A DNA stretch of 41,923 nucleotides from Pinguiococcus pyrenoidosus (lineage: Eukaryota > Sar > Pinguiophyceae > Pinguiochrysidales > Pinguiochrysidaceae), in the NCBI GenBank assembly GCA_019677205.1, contig JAAMXY010000681.1, forward strand, positions 1 to 41,923, written 5' to 3'. Shown here in pieces: positions 10,801 to 22,800 of this stretch (its first letter is position 1; each line of letters starts with the position of its first letter). Below the pieces are notes generated by a model. That model made no database searches, had not been told where the DNA came from, and saw only the letters and a program-made list of their open reading frames with translations. Made by a program: the position numbers and the translations under genes.

Positions 10801-13800
10801 AGTTTTGTATACGCGGGCAGCGTCACCGTCGAGGCGAGCCCGTTGACTGTCGAGTGCGTCGAGGACACCGTTTGCAGCGGCCTGGAGTTTCGCGTTGAAG
10901 ACCCTTACTCCCCCACCACGACGCTTTACTCGTGCACCGTGGTGGATGCGGCTGCTCTCGGGACGTTGCATCTGAGGAGCGGGCTCGACCTCGAAGTTGG
11001 TGGCAACGGTACCAACGCCGTACAGATTCGCGGCCTTCGTGGGGACCTCAACGCCGCGATTGAAGGACTGAGCTACGCCCCGCACGACAACATCAATGGG
11101 ATAGTCGTCATATCCTTCAACGTGACGAATGGACGCTCGTCTGCGTCAGGCAGAAACATTCTGCGTGTGGCTCCCGTTGACGCTCCGCCCAAACTACGCA
11201 TACAAGACACAGTCTTCTCCACGGACGAAGACATGGAACTGCAGCTTTCCGGCATACTGCTAGAGGGCGAGGACGACCTGGTTGTGGAGGTGTCCCTGCA
11301 GGTTTCGCATGGTGCTCTCCGCGCCGAGGAAGCTGCGTATCTGACTTTGACCGAGTCCGGCGAGCAGGGCTCCCTGTCGCTTCGCGGGCGAGAGCGGCAT
11401 CTTCGTTCCTCGCTTGGCTCCTTGGTGTACCAGCCGGACCCCGGCTTCTCCGGCGATGAGGCACTGAGCATCATGCTGGTCGAGACCGGAGAGACTGCAA
11501 CCGTGAAGATCAAAGTTGCGAAAGTTGATGACCCGCCGCAGATCCTCCTGCCAAACGTTGACTTTGTACTGGAGATGACAGAAGATACGCCGGTGACGCT
11601 TTCCGGGACGCGAATCTCCGATCCCGACACCACGGAGCTAAGCGTCGAGGTCCGCCTACATGAGGGACTGGAGCGCGTCGCGGTCTTGAATACGCCGACT
11701 TGTCGTTCGCTGCAGTTGTCGTCCGCAGAGGAGAAAGCGGCAACCGTTTTGGGGTCGCCAGATGACTTGAACATCGCCATGGATTGCATCTCGATCGTAC
11801 CGGAAGCCAACTTCAACTCAGAAGCAAGTGGCGCAGGAAACCTTTCGCTCCGCGTGTGCGATACGCCGAACCGCTGCGTCGACAAGAGCTTGGTCGTGAT
11901 CATACGTGGGGTGGACGATGTTGCGTCCTTGACACTCCGTGCTCTCGGCGCGCGAAGCGTTCCTTTTGGGGAAGAACTAGATGTGGGATGCATCGGCGTT
12001 TCGGACGAAGCAGACGCCCTCAGGTGGCAGCTGTACAAAGTGCGAGTGACAGCCACATCGGGGCAGCTCCTCCTCAAGACGTCAAGCGGCCTCCGGCTGG
12101 TGGAGCCACTTGAAGGGGCGGGAGCCGTCCTCGAGGTCGACGGGCCGCTCGCCCGCATCAACACTGCTTTGGCGACGCTCACCTTCCGCGCGGAAGATGC
12201 CTCTCCTGGTCGCGCCACTGTCACCGTCCAGCTTTCCGAGGAGAACGACGAAGTTTTCATCCTGGTCGACACCAAGAGCTTTACCGTTGATGTGCTTTAC
12301 CCCAAAGCATTCCGCTTTGCGGACGTTGGCCACGAAGTCGAGGTCAACGAAGATGACAGCCTCCGCCTGGATTTCTTGGCAATGGAGGACGGTGGAATAG
12401 GCTTCGATCCTGTCCCGGTGACGATTGACGTGGAATGCCAGAGGGGGACCTTCTCGCTTCGACCCGGGGGTATCGTCGAGACCAGCGAATTGGAAGCGTC
12501 CTCCAGGTCGCTTCGGTTTCGTGGGCTGCGCGCGGACTTTTCCTCCCAGATGGCAAGGGCCAGCTACCACCCGGATCCAGAAATGAATGGCGTCGATCGA
12601 ATCTCCGTCCTGGATCGGTTGCATCCGCAGGTGGCCTTGCTTGAGATACCCACAAGAGTCAGGGCAGTGAATGATGCACCCAGCATCTCATTGAGTGTCG
12701 GAGAGGAACTTCGCGTTTTGCGCACTTCTTTGCCGACTTTGATAGCCGTGTCTGTTTCGGACGTCGACGCGAGCGACGGCTGCACATCGACGCCGATCTC
12801 GGACTTGGGCTTCTTGCAAGTCGATGTGAGCGTCCGCGACGGCGACATCCGACTCTTCAGTGAGATGGACGTCTTCCAGATTCTCAACGCAACCACCAAG
12901 TCGATTCGCGTGAAGCTGCGAGCGGGATCCGACCAACCCCTTCGGATCTGGTACGCCAGGCATGTTCCTGACGGCACGCCAGCGGGGATCTCAGCCATTC
13001 CAATTGACACTCTGAATGCGACGGTCCACGACCTTGGCAACTGCGGCGCCGGTGGGGCCATGACGCAGCGTGCAACGACGTCCATCCAAATCGAAAAGGA
13101 GCTCGCGAATCCGGTCGTCAACATTTCTGTGCCCAATGCGCTGGTTAACGTTCCGGAAGAAGGGGCTATGAAGCTTGACGCCTTCGGGGTGAGCCAAGCT
13201 GGAGCGTCCGCCCACGATGTCATATTGCTCACGCTGGTCGCCAGTCACGGCTCCTTTCAAGTCCGAGACGGCTCCTCTGCTGCGCCGCTGCTCCAAGTGG
13301 TTCACGTGAACGAGACCACACTTCGCGCACAAGTGGCTCTCGGTGGCGCCCATGAAGCGTTGGCCGCTATAGACTACTTGCCTTGTCCAGATTTCTTCGG
13401 CGTGTGGCCCATCAACGACGCAGCTGCTCAAGCGGCCATCTCTCGCATCGGCAGTCTGCCCGATTTGGAGAGAATCGAGCTGCTGGTTACGGGAGTTGGG
13501 AACAAGACAGGAAGGGGGAGCCTCTTCGTTACTGTCGAGCCCGTCCCAGACGCACCGACGATCGTGGTCGACCCGATGCTGCCAGTGGAGTACTCTTCGA
13601 GTCTGGAAGTTCTCCACGTAGCCGATGCTGACGCGCAGCCATGGATGGACGTCCGCGTCCTTCTCGCCCTCGGCGCGGAGAAGGGAGAGGTTCTCGTGGA
13701 CGCCGTCGAGAGTCTTAAGCTCGGCGTCGCCTTGCAGAACCAGTCTTCCTTGAGCTTCTCCGACCCAAAGGTGTCTCATCACCAGGTCATCGAAGGTGCC

Positions 13801-16800
13801 GTGGATGCCGTCAACCTCGTTCTCAGTCGCGTCGCAAGGTATGTGGCTGCGGTACCGTCGACGCCAAGGGATGTGATGCATCTCAAGCTTGTCGACGCGG
13901 ATGGACTCAGTGTCGAGTCGACCTTTGAGATTGACATTGCGGCTCCCGTGGATGCGTTCCTGCTGGAAGTTGAGGCTTCGCGCGTCCTTTCTGTTGAAGA
14001 CGAGGCGGCAATGCTGCCAAGCGTTCGAGTCGTTGCGGCTGACCCCTCGTCGCATGGGATTTTGACGCTTGCGGCAGAGCATGGCGACCTCTTCTTTCGT
14101 GAACAGCCCCTTGCGGCCGTGGCGGAGCCCGTCTACGAGTATCGCCTCATGCTCAAGGGAGTGCTGCCTTCGAACGAAGTGCCAGAGAAGCACCTTCTCA
14201 GGCTGACTACTTCCTTCGCCAGCGAAAGCCAACAGATCGATGTGACGGACAGTTCGGGAGTGGACACGGCCTATACAACGCTGGATGTGACCATCTCCCA
14301 GATGTTTGATGGGGAGACTTGGGAGACCTCTTTCTCCCTTGCAGATGCCTCGACTTGCGTGGAGAGTCTTGCGGCTGCTCTACAGGCTTTCCCATGGATT
14401 TCCCGGGTACAGGTGGTGGACAATATGCCATCCCTCGCTTCTTCCGATACATCGCCATGGTCCACGAGAAGTCTCCGTGTAGACTTCGTGGCAAACGGTG
14501 GCAATCTCGAGGAAATGCAAATCACGTCCTTTGACGCCGTCGGCGGTGCCGGGACGAGCATTCAGGTCACGACCAAGCGCGATGGCACGCGACACGACGC
14601 AGTCTACGTCGTGCGGCTGACTTCCCAAGAGGTGCTCACTGCTGGGAGCTTCCGACTCGTGATTCCGACGGTCGGACCAGCTCAAACCGCGGCCGCGAGG
14701 TCCACGGGTTTCCTGCCGCACAACACCTCCGCAGCAGATATGCAACAGGCGATCAATGGCCTCGGGGTCGGATACGTCATGGTCGGGCGGGATCAAGGTA
14801 CCAAGGGCGCCACGGACTACGTCTTTCGACTGACCTTTGCCGGGGACGTCGACACGAGAGCGGAGCCGGTGGTGACTTGGCTTGGAGGCCGCTCCAAGGA
14901 TGTCGCGTATGCGCAGCAGTGTGCTGCTTGCGCACCGTTTACCCGAGCTGATGGGTCCCAGGTGAATGTGGCAGTCTCTGTGACGCTGGGTGCCACAAGG
15001 AGCGGCAGCGTACCTTATGATCAAAAGGCCCGGTTCGTGCTCGACTTTGGGGACGGCGGCGTCGCATCCATTCCATGGCGGGCTTCGCCCAGCCAGCTCA
15101 AGGCTGCCATCGAGGCACAGACCGCTTACAGCGACGTGGACGTCTTCTCTCTCCGCGATGGTGATGGTGGGGGCGTCCAGTACACCATTACGTACAATCA
15201 TCCCGGGAAGGCTGGCGTGATCGTGCCGAGCTTGGCGGCATCGTCCCTTGCGGACGGCGAGTTTCTTTCGGCAGATCGGCTCACTCACGGCGCGTATCGA
15301 CAGAGGGGCTCCTACAACCTCGGCGTGGGGCATCTTCTGGGGAACACAGCCTTGACACTCACGGAAGACATACCTTTTGACGCCAGTCCTCGAGCAGTGG
15401 AGAGCAGCCTCAATCAGGCTCTGCGAGAAAGAGGCAGCGACGCTGTCTCCCAGGTAAGAAACATCGACAAGGAAGACGGCTCCCGAGAGCTGCGGATCCG
15501 CTTCGAAAAGCCATCCGCGCTGAAAGGGCGAGTGGAAGCCCTCGGCCTCAGCCTGGAGGTGGCGACGAAGTCCGAGTTCATATCGATCGCTGCAGCGAGG
15601 CATGAACCCTACGACCCTGCGCGGTCGCCCAGAGCCGCGCTCGTCTTCGAGGCAGAGCTGCCGCCGACGATCAACGAAACTCAGCTGCTGAGGTGCCAGC
15701 TGGGGAGCTCAGAAAATGGCACCGAGTGGTTCCGACTGGGGTTCTGGGGCCTGTGGACGTCGACGATCTCGTTGACGGCAGCAGTGGTCCCCGAAGCTCT
15801 TCCGCCGTGTTCGCCGAGACCAGCGGGTATCGATGAATCGTCTCCGTGTGCCGGCGACGGCAGCACCTTGCTGGAGATTCTCCAGGCCGCCGCCTTCCTT
15901 GGAAACATCAGCGTTCGCAGCAGCACACTACCCATGACAAGCGTCTGCGGCGTCGGCGCACCGCAAGAGATCGAGATCGACTTCCTACAGCCGTCCGGGA
16001 ATGCGGGTACCGCGTCGTCCATTTCTGAGCTGCTGCTCCTTGGTGACGTACCTCGCTTAGACGCGATGACTTCTGCGGGAGTCACCGATACGGTAATAGA
16101 GGTAGAGGAGCGGCAGAAGGGCTCGCATCCCCTCGCTCGGGAGATCCAAACGATCCGTATTGCATTCTCTGGGGCCAACGGCGGTGACCACGTCAGTGGG
16201 CATTTTCGGCTCGTGTATGATGACCCAGAGAGACATGAAGTGCTCGAGACCGAGGCGATCAGCGTCGCGGCTCGTCCAGAGGCGATCGAGGATGCATTGG
16301 AAGCCTTGTCCATCTTTTCCGACGTCCGGGCCTTCCTCGTTGACGAAGACCCGGCATCGGGCTCGCGGCTCTATGCCGTCGCCTTCGGGTGCGAGTGGAC
16401 CGACACCAGCTGCGACTGCAGGCAGAACGTCAACTTCCATAGCTTCTTTGATGACGACGGCGAGTACATGACGTATAACAGCCTCCAAGTCAAGTCAGAT
16501 CAGGTCAAAGACGGCGACGTCGTCCTCGATTCCGTGCGAAGCGGGACGCTCGGAATTCAGGGCTCCGTGGACATCTCAATCAGTGGACTCTACGGTGAGC
16601 CCCTGCGGGAGATTCGTCGCTTGGCCGTCTGCACGAGCCGGGTGGATGTCATCTCGACCACTGGCGTGAAAGCGGCGTCGGTGACGAGGAGCGCAGCAGA
16701 TCGAAAGTTTCGCCAGTACTGGATCCTCAGCCTTGACGCGGGCGAGGAGCTGTCTGCCACCAACGCGCGTCTCTGGGGGTCGCAATCCTTGTGCGCCTTC

Positions 16801-19800
16801 CCCACAGTGGGCTCGGACCTCTCGGAGGAGACCCATTGCGACTTCCCCTTTGTGACCGGCGATGGTATGCTTCACTACTCCTGTGTGGGTGCGGGGAGCA
16901 CTCCTTTTTGCCTGGCACGAGGTGGAGCAACTTGGGGACGCTGCGGCGTCTGCACATCGTCGACGAGACCGACGTTCTGGGCAGGCCAGCTTCGCGGTAG
17001 CATCTCTCTCCTTGGAACGAGCGACGAGCTGACGCAGGCAGTGGAAAAGCTCATGTACCTTCCGTGGCCAGACTGGAATTCCCTCTGGCACGGCGCAGAT
17101 CGTCTTCGTCTGCTCCTCCGCTCTTCCGACCGTTCCTTGGTGGCGTCGAAGACGATTCTTTTCAGCGTGGCAGCGACCGATGAATCCCTCAGAGTTCTCG
17201 GCCCGGGCTACCTTCGGACCAATGAAGATAGCAGCCTTGGATTGGGAGCGCTGCAGGTGGAAGACCCCGACGGCGCCTTCGTGACGGCGTTCTGGCAGGA
17301 GAAGTATGTCTCGCTCAAGGTGGAAGCCCAGCTTGGTACGCTCGAAACAGCAACCTACGCGCCCGTCGAGTTACTCAGCGCAAGGGCGGCGCCGACGCTG
17401 GAGGCAAGAGGAACCGTGCAGCACGTCAATCAATTCCTCAGGTCGATCATCTACTCTCCTGTGCCCAACTGGCACTCGCAGTGGAAAGGCGGAGAGGAGG
17501 CGCAGCTGGTCTACCTTGGTCCCGACGGCTTCGCCAAGGAGACCGAGCAGCTTCTCCTGCTACAGGCGGCGGCGGCCGAGGTCCTGACAGGGACATACAA
17601 GCTCGGACTGTCCTGCGCAGCCTTTGCATCCGGGACGCCGGGGCTCAACTTGACAGGCGTCGTCGAGACTTCCGCAGCCATTCCAGCGAGCGCGAATCCG
17701 CGCAGCCATCTGCAGCAGCTTCTGGACGCCTGTTCACAGCGCGTGTCGGACTACCTTATGACGCTCGTTGACACGCAGCTCGAAAACCCCTTTGCGCTGG
17801 CGAGCGTCGTGGTAACGCCGTGGCTCGACACGATGAAGCTGCTGACGTCGTACCAGCTGAGCTTCCGAGGCTCGCCACTCGATCTCAGCACGTTGGTCGT
17901 GAAGGACAATTCGGTGTCCGACGGATTCAGTAGTGTGGACGTCTCCGTGCGCAACATCCGAAACGGAGGCGGCGAACTGTATGGCTCCTTCGCTTTGACC
18001 TATGACGGCGAGTCCACCGCGCCCGTCTCGGTCTCGGCGGATGTAGCTGAAGTTGAAGCGGAGTTGCTTAAGTTTCAAGGCATCAGGTCCGTATCTGTTC
18101 GGGATGTCAGTTCTTCGGCCCAGCGAGCCTTCCAGGTCCGCTTCTACAGCAGTCGATCTACGTCTTCGACGTATCCCATGATAGTCGTCGACGAGGGTTC
18201 CTTGCGCGTGCGAGGCGTTGGCTACGAGGCACGGCGCAAGACCCTCGTCAGCCGGCGGCGATCTGCAGCTCCCACCCTTGACGTGATCAGTGTCTCCGTT
18301 GCAGACCTCGAGGGTCAGCGGCGTGAAACTCTGTTCGTGGTAGAGGTGGAAGTCACTCCGACAAGAGATCTTCCGAGGGTGTCGATGCGTTCCTTCAGCC
18401 CCATTGACGAAGACAGCGTCCTGTCCCTGCGCGGAATGCTCCGCCTCGACGACCCCGACGCCGAAGATGACCCATCAGCGAAAGTGAGCCTTCGCTTACA
18501 GGTTACCTCCGCCGCGTTTCGCGTCGGTGCCGAGGAGATTCCGCCAGACGCAGAGATAGATTGCGACCACTGCTCGAGCGGAACTCTAATGGTCGTAGGT
18601 TCGTGGAGCTCCATGCGAGCCATCTTCAACACCGCGAAAGACGAAGGGCTGGAGGTCTGGATTCATCCTGAGGCAGACTTCTTCGGCAGCCTGCACTTCA
18701 CGGCGACGTACGCCGACCCTTCTGGCTTTTCCGTTTCCACCGAAGACCTGATCTTCGTGGATCAGGTGGCCGATCCACCGCTGTTGTCTCTCAGCAATTC
18801 AAGCCTGCAGTGTGACCCCATGACTTCCTGTGGCCTCGGAAGCATTGCGGTTGGTGACAGGGACAACGCAGAGTGGGAGCAACTCTCTGTCGAGATCTTC
18901 ATCGAGGACGGGGCGCCGGAGAGCGCGGTGCTTGAATGGCCAGATGAAGTTCGCTCGCCGTATCCTTATGACCTGAGGCCCACGAGTTTCCGTTTCCTCG
19001 GGAGCGCCGAAGAGGCTTCGCAGGTGTTGAGCACCCTCACCGTTCGCACCACCTCATTGGACGTTGGAGCTGCCGTCATCTCCATCGTCGTCAAAGACTC
19101 GACGGAGCTTGAGGCGAGGGAGAGCGTTGAAACGGTCTTTGCCGTCTTGTCGTTCCGGCCAGCAATTCGCCTTCCAAACGACCTTGGTGTCGTCAGCGAG
19201 GCGAGTCAGATGCTCGAAGAGGACTCCGAGCTGCTGCTGCAAGGCACGGCGATCGAAGGTGTCCTGGACGACGCATGGATGCTGAATGTCACCATCAAAT
19301 GTGTTCACGGGACTTTTGCGCTAGTCGGCGATCCAAAACCTTCCCGGGCACGCCGCGAACACTCGGTCACAGGGAGGCGGGCGGTCGTCAACGCCAAAAT
19401 CCGTTCCATGCTGTACAAGCCGGACGAGAACTTTCACGGCGCTGACAGACTCGTCATCATGGTCGAACGAGCGACCGAGGACCTTCTCACTGCTGGTCTC
19501 GAGCCGCATCTCGCCACCATCCACGTGGGTGTACTGAGCGTCAACGATCCGCCAACGCTCGTGAAGCAAGGTAAGAACGCCTTGCGAAGAATTGCCTGTG
19601 GCGCCTTGGAGCTACTGATGAAACATGCCTGCAAAGGACCAGAAACCCCGATCCAGGTGCCCAAGCGCATATCCGACCGCAGCACGGGCCACAGGCTGGG
19701 CACAATTCTTTTGGTCTCGGATGTCGACAGCCCAGCCCATGCTCTCCTCAGGATCGAGGTGACAGCTCAAGAAGGCTTGCTGCGAGTCGACACCTCCGAG

Positions 19801-22800
19801 CCTTCCTTGCACCTGTACTTTCAGGGCAACAGGTACGCATGGTACAGATCGGAGCTTGCGACTAAGAACTCCAGCTTGCGCTCATTCGCATGCGGACAAA
19901 ACAGGACTGCGGAAGATCCGTTCATGAAGTCAGTGGTGTTTCGTGCGGTGGAAGCCGAGGCCACCGAGGCTCTCTCGAGGGTTCTCTACCTCCCAAGGAA
20001 GTTCTTTGTAGGAGCAGACACGCTGACCTACGCCGTCCGTGGCGACGTGCTGAATGGAGACCACCCTGGCAATATCGCCTCCGAGAGCATCCAGCTTGAG
20101 GTCGTCGACACCTTCGCCCCTCCGGAGCTGCTGACTTCGTCGAACTCGTCCGTCCTTCAAGGTCGCGAGGATGAGAGGATTGCCCTTCCGTCTCTCCACG
20201 TCGCACTGGACCCGGGCTCCGCGGGGGTGAAGCTTCGCGCGGAAGCCGACCACGGGGAAGTCCTCGAGAGTACACCCTTCGGCGCTGGAGGTCTTTTGAC
20301 GACAGAAGCAAGCGACGAGGAGGCGGCTTCGGTGTGGGCCTGGGAATTCCAAGGCTCTCCGAGCGACTTCGCGTCCACGATCCATTTCGACTTCGTGCCC
20401 GCGGCAGACTTTCACGGAGTCGCGCGAATAGTCTTCCGCCTGCAGGCGAAGAGCGCAAGAGACGGCCCGTACACTGGGGACGCGGAAGCGGAGTTTTACG
20501 TCTTCCTTTCCGACGTCAACGATCCTCCGTCGATTGCCCTCGCCGCCCAAGAGGTCTTGCTGGCTCCTGGGGTTCCTCTTGCACTAGGTAGCTTGCTTGC
20601 CGTCGACGACATCGACGCGGACGACGCACACGAAGCCGATCTTGTGTTAGAGCTGCTAAGCGACGGTGGTTCGTTTCACGTCGACATCGCTCCTGTGAGC
20701 TTCGGACAGAGTGGCTTGGGAAGCAGTTCCGCCTCGATCATGGCGCCACTGCGCAACCTACAGGCTTTGCTTAGCACGGCTTCGCTCTCCTTCTTGGTCT
20801 CCGAGGGATCATTGCCGACGTTTGTGAAGGCCACTCTCACTGATGGAGGCAGCGTAGCTGCTAAAGAAGGCATCTCCGTTAGCGAGCGGGTCGAAGTCTT
20901 TGTCGAGGGTGGAGCTCAACGTGCGCCAAACGCGTCGGTCTCTTGCTCCCCCTTCTGGTTGCAGCTTCGGGAAGGAGGCGATGTTCCACTCTCAGGCTGC
21001 CAGATCAAGTGCGCCCCGTCCACGGCGGACGAAACCGAGGCGTTCGAGCTGGAAGTAAGGGCGGCTCTCAGCGAAGGTGTTGCGTCTGCGGCAGGAGATC
21101 TTGGGGAGGATGTCGAGCTACACAGCGTCGAGGCACGAACTGCGCGCTTCACTGGGACTTGTCAAGCTCTGTCCAGCACGCTACGTCAAGTAACGTGGAC
21201 ACCGGCCAAGGACTTCAGCGGGCGCGAGACGCTTAGCCTCAGCATCCGCAGAGCTTCAGATGCGGCCGGTGATGGTTTTGACCTGGTGGTGGACGTGGAG
21301 GCCGTGAACGACGCCCCTGTCTTGTTTGCTCCGGCCCGGTCCGTCTCCACAAAGGTCAACACGACCGCGGAGCTGCCGAGAATGTACGTGACGGATGTCG
21401 ACGCCGTCGGACAGGTTCTGGAGATGCGTTTCGATTCGCAAGTGGGATCTATCGTGGTCTCCAAGTGTCCCCCCGGCGTTCTGATTCATGTCGATAGCGA
21501 CGGCATCTCTGAAATCTTCACCGCCCGCGGGATTCCGAGTCGGCTCAACAGTCTATTGCAGAACGTGGCCTTCGCCCCTGCGGCGGCTTTCGTAGGAAGC
21601 GTAAGACTATGCAAACAGCCTTGGTGGTGGCGTATGCAACTGGTGCTGATGCGTCTCGGTCGCTCTCTTCGTCTCTGAATCCTTCGCAACAGGCATCCAT
21701 CAACTGCACCGTCGACGACCTTGGGCACTCAGGAGTGGGACCGGCACTCAGCAGCAGCGTCGAGCTTCACGTGGACGTGGTGGGCGTGCCGGGCGCGCCG
21801 CAGCCGATCTTTCTCGGACCGAGGCCCTTTCTTTTGGAGGTCGACGAGGGTTCCTCGGTCCCGCTGGCGTCCCTGCTTGCCTTCGACGGCGTCCGCACCT
21901 TGGCTGAGATACTTAGTGTCGAGGTACGATTCTCAGGCCCATGTCCTCGTGGATCTCGTTGCATTCACGACCAATTTCTTGAGCAGGTTCTGGTGGCTCG
22001 GATCGTGTCCATCTCAAGCGTCGGTAGCGTCGTCAGTTGGGAAAAGACCGCCGGCAATGTCACGTGCGAGGGCGCCGCGGCCGATCCACACAGACTGCTC
22101 TGTGATGAGTACCGTTCTACGGGGCCTGCACACGAGCTGATACAGAGCACGCATACGACGATTGTGGCATTCCGCGAAGGACACGAGGACTACAACGGCG
22201 TCTTCTCCATGAAGTGTAGCGTCCACGATGCCGGCGGAAACAGCGTGACAAGAGAAGCTTGGGTCCGCGTGCTGCCAAAGGCAGACGCGCTCGTTCTGGC
22301 CATGACGCCCCCGTCGGAGTTGAGCATAAAGGAAGACGGTGTCGTACAACTCGGCAAGAGCCTGATCATCGAAGATCCTGATGAAGTTTCTGGGGCGCCC
22401 GCCGGACCGCAAACCGATATGCCTGACAAGCAGGTTCTCTTCTCTGTACGAGCCGACGTCCCCGACGTGGTGACAACCTTTGCCCGCCATCCTGCGGAGC
22501 TGAGGCGCTCGTCCTCTGCCTTTGAGACGACCTTCTCGGGTTCGGCTTCGATTTTCAAAGGCGCCGTGCAAGAGCTCACGCTCCGTCCCCCGCCAACCTT
22601 CTCTGGGCGCATTTCTGTGGAGCTGACCCTGACATCGTTCGTTGCCGATGGGACCCGGAGGTTGCACCCTGCTTCGACGGCCAGCTGTGTTGTCACTGTC
22701 GAGGCCAGGAATCGCGCGCCACGTCCGGTGATGGACGGCCTCGACGTGGAGGAGGCGGAAGACGACGAGGATCCTGCTCTGCACGTCATCGGCTTGAGAG

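Noticed and set aside
11073-15603. Minus-strand ORFs of about 400 codons (11073-12275, 12991-14232, 14380-15603)
   Set aside because: They lie opposite the giant gene's 12.7-kb exon, lack domains, and are expected in GC-rich sequence with biased third positions.
21601-21692. Apparent frameshift that would split the giant gene into two
   Set aside because: A canonical GTAAGA...CAACAG intron of 92 nt restores a phase-0 join in the middle of a repeat, so it is splicing.
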